DNA of 64,000 bases from Strongyloides papillosus (lineage: Eukaryota; Nematoda; Chromadorea; Rhabditida; Strongyloididae), in contig SRSI01000001.1 in NCBI GenBank assembly GCA_005656395.1, positions 744,001-808,000 on the forward strand. The letters run 5' to 3'. The notes under the pieces were generated by a model that worked only from the letters and a program-made list of their open reading frames with translations, made no database searches and had not been told where the DNA came from. Made by a program: the position numbers and the translations under genes. Positions 1 to 9,624 of this stretch are shown here, in pieces (position 1 is the stretch's first letter; each line of letters starts with the position of its first letter).

Positions 1-1
1 A

Positions 2-214
2 TTGAAAGAAATAATTAAAGTTGAAAGTAAAATAAAAAATTGCAAAAGAGTCAATGAAAAAAAGAAATTACAAAAGCATTTAAACAGATTACGGAAAAAA
101 TTATCAAAAGATGCTGTTAACTCAGAATCTACTGATATTTCGAAAGTAAATGAGATAATTAATAGTGATTTAAATAAAAACGTTGTAATAAGTAATGAAG
201 AGCAATGGAATTGA
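2..214 (+). pseudogene. Helitron N-terminal lysine-rich segment (partial)
   Basis: A 70-residue open stretch, incomplete at the window edge, overlapping the next Helitron segment in another frame. It is almost only Lys, Arg, Asn, Glu and Leu and should form a charged helix. Its pattern (Lys-rich stretch, Lys-Leu, then Leu-Xaa-Arg) recurs twice in the next segment, so this is probably the first of three related helical repeats at the Rep N-terminus, now separated by a frameshift at about 205-214. No specific domain is recognised in it alone. Confidence 0.45.
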
Positions 215-1191
215 AAATATCTGAAAATAATATATCGAAAGATCCAATAAGGCCTACTGTAGATGTTAATTCTACTTTAAAACAGGTAAAAAATACTCAA
301 GAGAAAATTAAAAAGAGTAAAAAAAAATCAGATACTAATAAATTACGATTGCAATTACAAAGATCTAAAAAAAACTTGCCAAAAAGTTTGAAAAATATTG
401 CAAAAAGGAATAAATTAGACACGAGTAGTGATAAATTTTCCGTAGTTAATGATTTATTAGTAAACTTAATTGACTTAAATAAGTCTAAAAAAGGAGTAAA
501 TAAAAATAAATTGACAAAAAGAATTAAAAGATTGTCAGGTAATATAAAAAAATGCAATGAAATATCTTTAAATAAAAGTTCTCAGGTAGATTCTATTGTA
601 AAAGCTCTTGATTCAATTCAAGTAGCTAATGATTCTACAAAAAAAAGACGAAGAAACAAAAAGAGTTTGAAAAAGCAAAAACTTTTTCCGGCTAGAGATG
701 AGAAAATTATCTCAGATGAGCATTATTTGGGTTCTCTTTCTACTGGCTGTGAACATTGTCAAGCAATGTTTTATGAAAAAGAAAGGAAATATAAACAATG
801 TTGTGAATTTGGGGCAGTTAAAGAATATGAAAGACTATTTAATAACTTCCCTAAATTTAAAAAGGAGATGTTTATAGGTGAAGATGAAGAAAGTATATAC
901 TTTAAAAAGCATTGTAGGCGAATTAATAACAAATTTGCTTTTGCGAGTTATACCGGTCAACAAAGAGATTTTAAAACATCAGGTCCTCCAACATTTGTGT
1001 TGCATGGTGAAGCTAAACGTGTAATAAAAAAAGCTGTACCTGAAAATAAAGATAATTTGTCCTATGGGCAATTATATTTCTATGGTCCTGACGTTGCTGA
1101 AGATACTAAAAATAAGAATGCTAACGCATTTAATGAAGTAATAATTATTAGTAATCTTACTCATATAATTTCTAAAATAAATATGACATAG
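205..1191 (+). pseudogene. Helitron Rep N-terminal zone with Cys-rich motif
   Basis: A 328-residue open segment. The first ~150 residues are Lys-rich helical repeats. Around residues 170-205 is the Cys motif typical of Helitron proteins upstream of the nuclease (GCEHCQAMFYEKE, then CC..GA), followed by the conserved block ending in the QLYFYGPD-like stretch. In intact Helitrons this block runs straight into the segment seen at 1352, so the stop at 1189-1191 marks damage or an intron. GTAAGT at 1262 and TTTCCAG-like bases ending at 1306 would fit a 45-bp intron, but stops remain before the donor. Confidence 0.75.
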
Positions 1192-1261
1192 TGATGACAA
1201 TATCACTATATAAACCCTTGTTAAAGATGGAATATCTCATAGATAGCCTGTCGATAGCAGG

Positions 1262-1306
1262 GTAAGTTGCTTTTTTTTGTAATCATTTTTATATAATTAT
1301 TTCCAG
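1262..1306 (+). other. Candidate 45-bp intron in the Helitron Rep region
   Basis: GTAAGT donor, T-rich interior and a TTTCCAG acceptor, matching the size class of the other introns here (37-41 bp). It lies between two Rep segments that should be joined. Stops in frame upstream of the donor mean splicing alone does not restore one frame, so this may be chance or a relic. Confidence 0.3.
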
Positions 1307-1351
1307 CTTTTTTGGTAGCAATAAAAGGGTATTATTTTTTTATTTCAAAAT

Positions 1352-2005
1352 ATGTTAGCACTATCATATAAACATTTTGGTGATTATATTCGTGAGCAAG
1401 AAATAAAACATAAAAATGAGAATAAAGCTGTGCCAATGTATAAATTGGTTTTGAGACCTCCAGCAAATGAAAATGATAGAGTTCGTAATTTGCCAGAGGT
1501 AACAGAAATAGCAGTTATATTTCAAAGTGAAGATGGAGAAGTTCCTGACTATAATGTTTTGTTATGTAATAAAACAGGAAAATTGGAAACTTTGAGTCAT
1601 TACAGTCCTTTAAAAGATCCTGCAACATATCCATTGTTCTTTCCAACAGGAGTTTTTGGATGGGAAGAGAAAAAAACATATAAAAAAAATAATGAGCAAA
1701 GATCTCTAACGAAATTGGTTTATTACCAAAATCTAATTGCTGTGAGGCCATCATTTAATCCTTTACATCATGGAGGATTATTATTTCAACTGTTTGTTGT
1801 TGATGCTTACACAGCAATAGAAAGGGATCGTCTAAATTATGTTATTAAGCTTAACAAAGAGCTTAAACAAAAAAATAATAAACAAATAGAAGATCTTCTT
1901 GAAGATTATCTTATCGGTGATGAAGATAATGAAGAAGCTGCAAAAAAAGTGAGAGAATTAAACTTTTTAGCAGTTACATTGGTTCAAGAAGATTCATGCA
2001 TTTAG
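1352..2005 (+). pseudogene. Helitron Rep, segment before the HUH core
   Basis: A 217-residue segment matching the conserved Helitron stretch that contains the landmark YPLFFPTGVFGW and the region ending in the VDAYTAIERDRLNY helix. It ends after a few out-of-frame residues at 2005, while the HUH segment begins at 1996 in another frame, so a single indel lies at about 1990-1996. It is continuous in content with the next segment, which begins HLGYQDGMAIV as expected after this block. Not functional on its own. Confidence 0.85.
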
Positions 2006-2319
2006 GCTATCAAGATGGTATGGCCATTGTTAGGAAATTTGGGAAACCAGATTTCTTTATTACAATGACCACAAACCCAAATTGGAGAGAGATTACAGAA
2101 AATCTTTATCCAGGGCAACTACCGAATGATCGCCATGACTTAATTGCAAGAGTGTTTAAGCATAAATCTGATGTTTTAATACATGTCTTGAAGGAAAACA
2201 AAATAATGGGTAATGTAATTTATTTACAGTCAACCATTGAGTTTCAAAAAAGATCTTTACCACATATTCACATTTTGGTGAAAGTTTCAAAAGAAGACTT
2301 CAGATTAACATCTGATTAG
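1996..2319 (+). pseudogene. Helitron Rep HUH endonuclease core
   Basis: A 107-residue segment with the Helitron nuclease signatures: DFFITMTTNPNW near the start, the DRHDLIARVFK block, and the two metal-binding histidines of the HUH motif in LPHIHIL (codons at 2263 and 2269). This domain nicks and joins single-stranded DNA in rolling-circle transposition. The frame is closed by one TAG at 2317-2319 and continues unchanged after it ([11 protein letters not shown]...), so the stop is a point mutation inside a once continuous Rep-helicase. Confidence 0.9.
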
Positions 2320-4962
2320 GTAGATGAATGTGTTAAAGCAGAATTCTCTGATAAAGAAAAAAATCGACGTCTTTTTGAAATTGTTACAAAAACAATGGTA
2401 CATTCGAGATGTGATATTTCGAAAACAAAAGTACCCTGTTGGGATGAAGCAAAGAATATTTGCACTAAAAAATTTCCAGAACAGTACCATAAAGTAACTT
2501 CCATTACTTCAAAAGGTAAAGTTAACATTAAGAGATCCTTTGATCCCTTGTTAGATATTACCTATAGATTTGGTAATAAAGTGAATAACGATTTTTGTGT
2601 AACATATAATCCTTATTTAAGCTTGAAATACAATTCACATATTAATGTAAAAATATGTGAAAGTGTTTTAATTCCTAAATATTTATTTAAGTATACACAT
2701 AAATCAAATGGTGATAAAATTTCTGCGGATGTGATCGAAACCGTTGAATCGAAAGATGAGGTTAAACTTCATATCGATGGTAGATATGTAGGACCATCAG
2801 AAGCAGTTTGGAAAATAATGGAGTATCCAATACTTTATAAAGATTGGACTGTTGTAAGATTAGCAGTTCACTTAATAAATGAGGATTGTACAGTTGCCGA
2901 TGAAATGAATAATGACAATAATAATTGTTTCAAAGCGGAAAAAGGTTATAAATCTACATTAGTAGCATATTATAATCTCAATAAAAACGATATTAATGCT
3001 AGAAAGTATCTCTATAATGAGATACCGGAGTATTATTGGTTTGACTTAAAAACCAGAGAATGGAAATTAAGACATCGCCAAAGGCGTACAATAGGAAGGA
3101 TATTTACTGTATCACCTATGAATGTCGAATTGTTTTCACTTCGCCAACTTTTGCTCCATGTACCTGGAGCAACATGTGAAGGTGATTTGAAAAATGTTAA
3201 TGGTGTTCAATGGCCCTCATTTAGAGATGCTGCCATATCAAGAGGTTTACTTGATACTGAAGACAATTACAGTGAATTGTTTGAAGAAGCATGTGAAAGC
3301 GCGATGCCTAACATGCTTCGTAATTACTTCGGTCTCATGATTTGCTATTGGTCGTTTTTTACAAGGCATTATGATACCTTCATTATGTTTAAAAATTACT
3401 TAATCGAGGATTATTTAATGAAATATAATGGTAATGAAGAAAGAGCTGAAGCTCAAGCCATTTTTGATATTAGAAATGTTCTACAATCTAATAACTTTAA
3501 TGGCTACACTGATTTACCTGAAGTCAATTTCGATATTATAGAGATTGATTATGTTGAAGATAAAGATGTTCTAAAAAGGTTAGGTGACGAAAATTTAAAA
3601 TCAGCTAATGAAGAACAGAGAAACTTTATTAATAGGATATTAAATATCATTGTTAATAAGTTCTCAGATAAACGTTGCTTCTTTTTAGAAGGACCTGCAG
3701 GAACAGGTAAGACATTTGTCTACACAACGTTATATTACTTGCTTAGAGCTGAAGATAAGATAGTACTTAATTGTGCTTCAACAGGTATTGCGGCTACTCT
3801 TCTTAGAAATGGACAAACAGTTCATTCTATGTTTTCAGTGCCAATTACCTTATTTGACAGTAATTTTAGATTATCCAAGCTTAATAAATTACGTACTACT
3901 ATGCTTGAAAAAGCTTCATTAATAATAATTGATGAAGCACCTATGCTTAGTAAGTATGTAATTGATTATCTTGATCAGCAACTAAAAAAAGTTTGCAAAA
4001 ATGATCTTCCATTCGGTGGAAAAGTCATCATATGTGGTGGTGATTTCAGGCAAACATTGCCTATCTTACCAAATTCTACAAGGCATCAAAATGTTTTGTT
4101 CTCAATTAAGTATAGCTCTTTTTGGAACGTTTACTATGAGACAGTGGAACTTACCAGAAACATGAGGGTTAAAGAGGACGAGATAGATTTTGCCAAGTGG
4201 ATTTTAGACATTGGTAATGATGCTCTTCAAAAAAATGAAGATGGCGAAGTAGATATACCATTAAATATCCAATCAACTGGAAATTTAGTGAATGATATCT
4301 TTGGATCTAAAAATGAAAGCATATTAGAAAAATCTAACTATGCAATTCTTGCTCCAACGAATACCATTGTAGAGTCAATAAATAACGAAGTATTAGACAG
4401 TCTACCAGGCGGTGTTGAAAAAATATTTTCAGCTGATTCGATTAGAAAAGATTCGGATACAGATGAAAATTACTACAACATGCCTATTGAGAACTTAAAT
4501 CAGTTAACACCTAGCGATTTACCACCACATGTGTTGAATCTCAAGGTTAATGCCGTTATTATTGTTCTTCGTAACTTGAACATTAAAGAAGGACTTTGTA
4601 ATAACACAAGATTGAGAATTATAAAGATTAATAAAAGAATCTTGACATGTATTCATTTGTCAGGATTAAAAAAAGATAAAACTGTTCTTATACCTAGAAT
4701 AGTTTTATATAGTTCTGAAGGAGAATTTCCTTTTACACTAGCAAGAAAACAATTTCCTGTAAGACTTGCCTTTGCTATGACTATTAATAAAAGTCAAGAG
4801 CAAACATTGAGTAAAGTTGGTGTAGATTTAACAACACCAGTATTTTCACATGGACAATTGTGTGTGGCTTTTTCACGTGTAAAAAGTCTTGATTGTCTAT
4901 TTGTTAAAACAGAATCCAATAAAGCTAAAAATATTGTATATACGGAAATATTTAGAGCATAG
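2320..4962 (+). pseudogene. Helitron Rep C-terminal part plus PIF1 helicase
   Basis: Open from 2320 to the stop at 4960-4962; the first Met is at 2395. The Rep part carries the tyrosine motif [11 protein letters not shown] followed by the [20 protein letters not shown] block conserved in Helitrons. The helicase part has Walker A GPAGTGKT (3691-3714), Walker [10 protein letters not shown] (about 3919-3945), the [11 protein letters not shown] motif, LTRNMR, and the C-terminal pair FAMTINKSQ / [12 protein letters not shown] of the PIF1 family. It unwinds DNA during rolling-circle transposition. This part has no internal stop and is about the usual length; the full protein is cut off by the upstream TAG and frameshifts. 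Confidence 0.92.
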
Positions 4963-5220
4963 ATTCTGATCAAATAGTAAAAATACAGAACAGAAGTTAC
5001 TTGGAGGAAGAAGAACAAAAAGAAGACGAACAACAATGGAATAGGAAGATTTTTTTAACATTTTTAAATAAATGAATTTTTTTTATTTGTAATTTTTTTT
5101 AACATTTTTAAATAAATGATTGTTTTTTTAATTGTGTTTTTTTTTATTTCTTTGAATGACAAATTGTTCTAATACAAATATTTTAATAATAATTTAATAC
5201 AAAAATTCTTTTAAAAAATA

Positions 5221-5267
5221 TGCTCTGCGGACCAGACGTGGCCTGCCGAAGGCAGGTCTTAAGCTGG
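5221..5267 (+). repeat. Helitron 3' terminus (hairpin + CTGG)
   Basis: CCTGCC-GAA-GGCAGG (5242-5256) is a six-pair stem with a three-base loop, followed 7 bases later by CTGG and then T, the layout of a Helitron 3' end inserted into A/T. An outer pairing ACCAG (5231-5235) with CTGGT (5264-5268) also exists. A near-identical copy lies in reverse orientation at 62099-62165. Confidence 0.75.
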
Positions 5268-6299
5268 TGAAAATAAAAAGAAATTACAAAACATTGAAGA
5301 AAAACATTTAATAAATTACACAATGTAAATTAAACAAATTTTTATTTAAAAAGAACAATGGAAAAAAAGGGAAATGAAATATTACATTTAAGAAAACTCC
5401 TTGTTTTATGTTCCAAGTAGCTTCATTAACTGGAAGGATCGCTTCTTCTTATTGGCCGCCTCTTCTACTAGTTTGGCGGCGCCAAAACACCACAGAGAAA
5501 TGGTAAAATCTCTGGGGTTTTATAATAGATATGACCGCGAAGAATGAACTTATCTTCGCGATATGAATCCTTTTGCCCCTCAGGAACAATTTTCTTCTAG
5601 GCACGATGGTGCTTCTTTCAGAAATAATTAGAATTTTGCTTCTCTGGAACAAGATACACTTGATTTTGGTAGCCACGATTTACTACCAGGTAGCACATGA
5701 ACAAGACTCTCTTTTTTTGCAAGTCAGGGCTTGAATACTCTATGTGTTGCAAATGGCTTACCACATCTTCGTCATCGATTGGCAGGAGTTCACTACAAGT
5801 ACTTTCAAACGTGAACTCCTAGCTAGTAAGGTATCAAAATTGACACCTGAAGAAGTGAATCCCCGAAGTACTATAACTTCAAGAGACGGTGGTACGTAAC
5901 CAGTGAGAATGTCTCCCCGGTGTAAAAATGTTTTTTAAAGCACCACATAAGCGTATTAATTTCTGTGTAATTCAGAAGGATTGCGGGAACTTCTAAAGGA
6001 TTCCCAAAAATAGAAATTAATGATTACCTTATTCTATTTTAACTTCGCCAGGATTAAATGTTCTTCAGAAATTGGCAATTCTTAACAAATAAGTACAACT
6101 AGGTAAATCATAACTCCTATTTCTTTTTATAGTTCAATATGTTTTATTTTCATATACATCTTCATAGATCAACAATACTGGAAATTGAATAATATCAATT
6201 ACAAAATACTCTGAACTGTAAAATAAATGTAGGACATTTTTTCAACAAAATTGAAAAAATCATTGAGACATGAAGTCACAAAAAATACAATTCAGTATT
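5268..6299. other. Unassigned stretch with a decayed minus-strand coding patch
   Basis: Mostly AT-rich, except 5440-5940, which is clearly richer in G and C. Read on the minus strand this patch gives long stretches without stops in different frames; one reads smoothly for about 60 residues (around 5620-5820, including LLPIDDEDVVSHLQHIEYSS), then meets stops. I do not recognise the protein. It may be a host exon or transposon gene in decay. Nothing else is seen here. Confidence 0.3.
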
Positions 6300-7965
6300 T
6301 ACTATTTATGATTTTCCATATTAATTTTGATGAACATATATGTCCGTTAATTCCAAGTATCTCTTTTTAAGAGACATTAATTTTTAAAGTAATTAAATTT
6401 TGAAAGTAAGACTCAATTTAGAAATAATTTTTATATGCACCGAATATAGAGTAGATGAATTGTCCTACGCAGATTTGCATAAAATACTTTTAAGATGACT
6501 ATGTACGGAAAAATGAGGTCATCTTATACCGGGTGGCCGGCTAATTTCTCCCTTCTGTAAAAAATTTCGTATTCATCATTCTAAATATTTAAAAATTTAA
6601 TTTTTAAATCTAGTAAAAATTTGCAGTAATTTTTCGTAAAATCTGAGGCATAATTATATTTGACTTTAAAGATAATATATTTCTACATTAGTAACAAAAA
6701 TTTATTATATTTATAATGCGTAAACCATATAACAACAATATAAACAAAACATTAGACTATAACGGTAAACATAATTAACAAAAAAGATAACAATTTCACA
6801 ACAATGGGTAACAATATAAAATTTGGTTACTGGTGATCGTATTGGGAACATCCCAACACTATCCCAAATGCTGGTTACCAGGGACTCGCTTTAGGAAAAC
6901 TCATTAAAATAATTTAAAATTCTTTCACATATCAAATATTTGAAATAAAAAAATAATTACCTGTGCAAAAAAAGTACTCCTAAATGGAATATAGATTTAC
7001 AAAGTATTGTCACAGGGAGAAATTAGCCGGCCACTCGGTATAATTATGCATTAAGGACTCGTAAAATGATAGAAATAATTTCCTAAATTTTTGAAGGTGG
7101 AAAATAAACTAAATGAAATAAAATTTTTATATTCAATATTACACACAAAAAAAGAACAAATTTTGACAAATCTATCTATAATGCAAAAAAATGTCCCACC
7201 ATTTTAAAAAAATTGAATATTATTCAAATTTTAAAATTATCAAGCGATAGCAAAAATTTTTAAACAACGCAAAATATTGGGTTGTCGCATACATTTTACC
7301 GCTTTTTTTACAAAGATATATATGTTTAACTTTTTAAATTAATGTAACTTCTTTTATTTTGATATTTTTTATGACATTATGCCCATTTTGATCTTAACTT
7401 GTTTTTTTATTTTATAAAATATGCTATTAAAAGTCAATTTCGTGTAAAATTATTGATGTTTTAATAAAGATCATTATTTTAAACAATCTATTAACGACAA
7501 TAAGTTTAAAAATTTCACAACAATAATAAAGAAAAGCAGTAATTATTTACTCACACAAAGTATTATTAATTAAAAATATTATTTTAGTATTCGTTCTTAT
7601 TTTAAATTAAAATGTGTAAACGTTATTTTTTTACTATAAATAAAAATCTATACTATTTTTATTATAACTTTTCATAAGTTTGATTTTTAAAGATGATCTT
7701 TAAAAGACATGGAAAATGGAATTTGACAGTCAACTACATTAAATATGCTACATATTTGTAAAATTTGCTACATCCTATGACATTTTGCGCCATCTTTTTT
7801 ACCAATTTGCACCATCTTAATACATTTTTGCGACATGTATCTTTCATACCAAATAAATTATCTTTCAACATAATTTAGGTATGTAAAGAGTAAAATAATA
7901 TTATTAAAATAAAGTGGAATTGAATTGGAAAAAGTGACTTTCGCTTGTCCATTGGGTAACAAAAA
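6300..7965 (-). repeat. R1 inverted repeat, left arm
   Basis: The left half of a very large inverted repeat whose right arm is 13140-15305. Anchors that match in reverse complement: 6305-6380 with 15215-15302 (includes a self-pairing TCTCTT...AAGAGA motif), 6420-6526 with 15067-15185, 7041-7130 with 14965-15060, 7141-7200 with 13695-13757, 7741-7842 with 13200-13330, and 7930-7965 with about 13150-13190. A 510-bp MITE interrupts it. Related single copies lie at 21055-23020, 28570-29160, 51580-51860 and 61834-62098, so R1 is a dispersed repeat family. No protein is encoded. Confidence 0.75.
6529..7038. mobile_element. 510-bp MITE with TA target duplication
   Basis: Ends CCGGGTGGCCGGCTAATTTC and, in reverse complement, CCGAGTGGCCGGCTAATTTC: terminal inverted repeats of about 25 bp with one mismatch. 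TA flanks both sides (6527-6528, 7039-7040). The uninterrupted sequence is present in the R1 right arm near 15070-15080; removing the element plus one TA restores it exactly, so the boundaries are certain. TA duplication points to the Tc1/mariner superfamily. There is no ORF, so it moved with a transposase from elsewhere. Confidence 0.88.
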
Positions 7966-8018
7966 TGATTTTTTTAAGAAACATACATAATATGGGCAAG
8001 CGAAAAAGCACTTTTTTT
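7927..8018. repeat. Local hairpin near the centre of the R1 palindrome
   Basis: AAAAAGTGACTTTCGCTTG and, about 45 bases on, CAAGCGAAAAAGCACTTTTT are imperfect reverse complements. It sits at the inner end of the R1 left arm just before the Ty3 element, so it could be the R1 loop or a small separate palindromic element. Confidence 0.5.
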
Positions 8019-8121
8019 TATTTTTTACTAACTTATTTTTTGATTATTCCATTGGATTCAGTTCACAAACGGTATCGCACTTTACAGCGACCCCTACCCT
8101 AATTTAGTTAAAAAAAATAAG

Positions 8122-8335
8122 TGAATGATGTGCAGGTAATTTAGATCAAGTTGGGAGGAAGGAGTGACCAAAATTAATGGAAGAACGTATCAAACAGAAT
8201 TTATTAATAAATTTGTTCATTAATTTTAATAAGTGTTCGTGTTTTTAATTTTGCTTATATATAATTTTATTGTTGTAGGGTATTTGTTGGATAAGACACC
8301 AGCAATAATAATTTTATAATAAAATATTATTTTCT
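8122..8335 (+). repeat. 5' LTR of the Ty3/gypsy element
   Basis: 214 bp from TGAATGATGTGC to ...ATTATTTTCT, identical base for base to 12885-13098. It contains TATATA-like and AATAAAATA sequence. The primer-binding site probably starts at TGG (8345-8347 region, CGATCTGGTTCTTGTG) a few bases after the LTR end. Confidence 0.92.
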
Positions 8336-8406
8336 CGATCTGGTTCTTGTGTTCAGATATAGAAGTCGAGTAGGTATTATTTTCTGGAACCGAAAGACTA
8401 TACTAT

Positions 8407-9624
8407 ATGAGCAAGGAGATACTGTTTTTGGAACTTAAAGCTATTCTATCGTGTGATACATCAGGGATCTTGGTGGAAGACAGTGAGCTACAGGAGGTAG
8501 TTGACAATATAAGGGATATTGAGAAGCTGTCTGATAAGAAGAAGAGGTGTATTGCAGAGGAGATTCTAGAGAAGAAGGTGAAGGAGCTTAAGTTAGACAG
8601 TTCACCAGTTGAGAAAATAGAATTGGACGACAAGGAAAAGGAATCTCTTGTCAGGGTTGAGGATTCTTCTAGCGATATTGAAGAACCTTTTGGTGAGGAA
8701 AAAAGATCGCTTCTTCGTACAGAAGGATCAGTTTCTGAAATCAAAGAATCGTTGTTACAGGTTAAGGAAGTGTTATTAAGTAGAAGGAACTTACTTCTGA
8801 AGGAAAGCAATCGTTTATTGAGGGAAAAGAACTTAGCGTTAAAGAGAAAAAGAAGTTTGCTTCGGTTAAAGAAGAGGAGGAAGAATCTTCTGAAAGTTGA
8901 CGAGGAAGAGAAGGTGCAGGAGAGTTTCTGCAAGTTAAAAATAGAGACAAGTATCGTAACTGAAAAGAAAAAGAGAAACATGAGTCTTTTGAAAGATATA
9001 ACGAAGTACGATTGCATGAATGGTTCACCCATCAAGGAACATTTAACGATCTTGGAGGAGACTTTCATTCTGGAAGATATTGATGCTGATAGGAAGAAAT
9101 GTTCATATTTGATGTTGACAGTTGATCAATCCTTGAGAGACTACATCCGTAGTCTATCGGATGAGCTGAAATCTGATTGGGTATCATTGACCGCGCATTT
9201 GGAGGAGAAGTATCCTGGTGAAATCAGTGTTGTTTCAGCGAAAGGGAAACTGCGTAACATGAGGATCAATACTTCTTATCATGGGTTTAGAAATTCTGCT
9301 TTGGAGTTGGTGAAGACATACAGAATTGCTTATCCCAAGAGAGGAGATGATGAGATCTTGGAGAAGTTACAAGAGTTGTGTGCCCATTCAGCACCGATCT
9401 GGAATATGCTGAACAAAGCTGAAAATAAGGACTTGATTCAAACGATTGCGAAAATTGAAGCTTATTTGGCTAGTGAATCTAAAAGGAATTCGATCTTGAA
9501 AGGAAGTACTGTTGGTGCTGGTAAAGCTAGATGTTTCAACTGTAAAGAGGAAGGACATAAAGCTGCACAATGTCAGAAGGCTGTCAAGTCTGAAGCCAAC
9601 ATTGAATGTTACAAGTGCAAGTAA
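8407..9624 (+). CDS. Gag-like protein of the Ty3/gypsy element
   Basis: A 405-residue open frame starting 72 bases after the LTR. The first ~190 residues are highly charged (Glu, Lys, Leu, Ser) and probably helical; the middle (about 200-350) is capsid-like; residues 378-391 form a CCHC zinc knuckle, CFNCKEEGHKAAQC. A second knuckle starts with CYKCK but is cut by TAA at 9622-9624; the bases after it still encode KGHYANKC in the same frame, so the knuckle is complete if the stop is read through. Gag packages element RNA into particles. Whether this stop is a mutation or a regulated readthrough site is open. Confidence 0.85.
   Translation: MSKEILFLELKAILSCDTSGILVEDSELQEVVDNIRDIEKLSDKKKRCIAEEILEKKVKELKLDSSPVEKIELDDKEKESLVRVEDSSSDIEEPFGEEKRSLLRTEGSVSEIKESLLQVKEVLLSRRNLLLKESNRLLREKNLALKRKRSLLRLKKRRKNLLKVDEEEKVQESFCKLKIETSIVTEKKKRNMSLLKDITKYDCMNGSPIKEHLTILEETFILEDIDADRKKCSYLMLTVDQSLRDYIRSLSDELKSDWVSLTAHLEEKYPGEISVVSAKGKLRNMRINTSYHGFRNSALELVKTYRIAYPKRGDDEILEKLQELCAHSAPIWNMLNKAENKDLIQTIAKIEAYLASESKRNSILKGSTVGAGKARCFNCKEEGHKAAQCQKAVKSEANIECYKCK

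Larger units (their letters stand above)
1..5267 (+). mobile_element. Autonomous Helitron, 3' portion (Rep/helicase)
   Basis: A rolling-circle transposon enters the window at base 1 and ends at CTGG (5264-5267). Reading left to right it carries the Cys-rich N-terminal zone of Helitron Rep, the HUH nuclease core and a PIF1-type helicase, the diagnostic order for Helitrons. The reading frame changes near 205, in 1191-1352 and near 1996, with an in-frame TAG at 2317, so the copy is probably dead although the helicase part is fully open. The 3' end has the expected short hairpin, then CTRR (here CTGG) followed by T. The 5' TC end lies outside the window. Confidence 0.9.

Noticed and set aside
297..557. 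Minus-strand open frame (86 codons) inside the Helitron
   Set aside because: Antisense shadow of the Lys-rich N-terminal segment; Phe/Leu content is just the complement of Lys codons.
7741..7860. Short-period array (GACATTTTGCG, CACCATCTTTTTTACC) that looks CRISPR-like at first sight
   Set aside because: Irregular spacing and sequence, part of the R1 arm, eukaryotic context.
8403..9068. Minus-strand frame of 221 codons over gag
   Set aside because: Ser/Phe/Leu-rich antisense shadow of the charged gag N-terminus.
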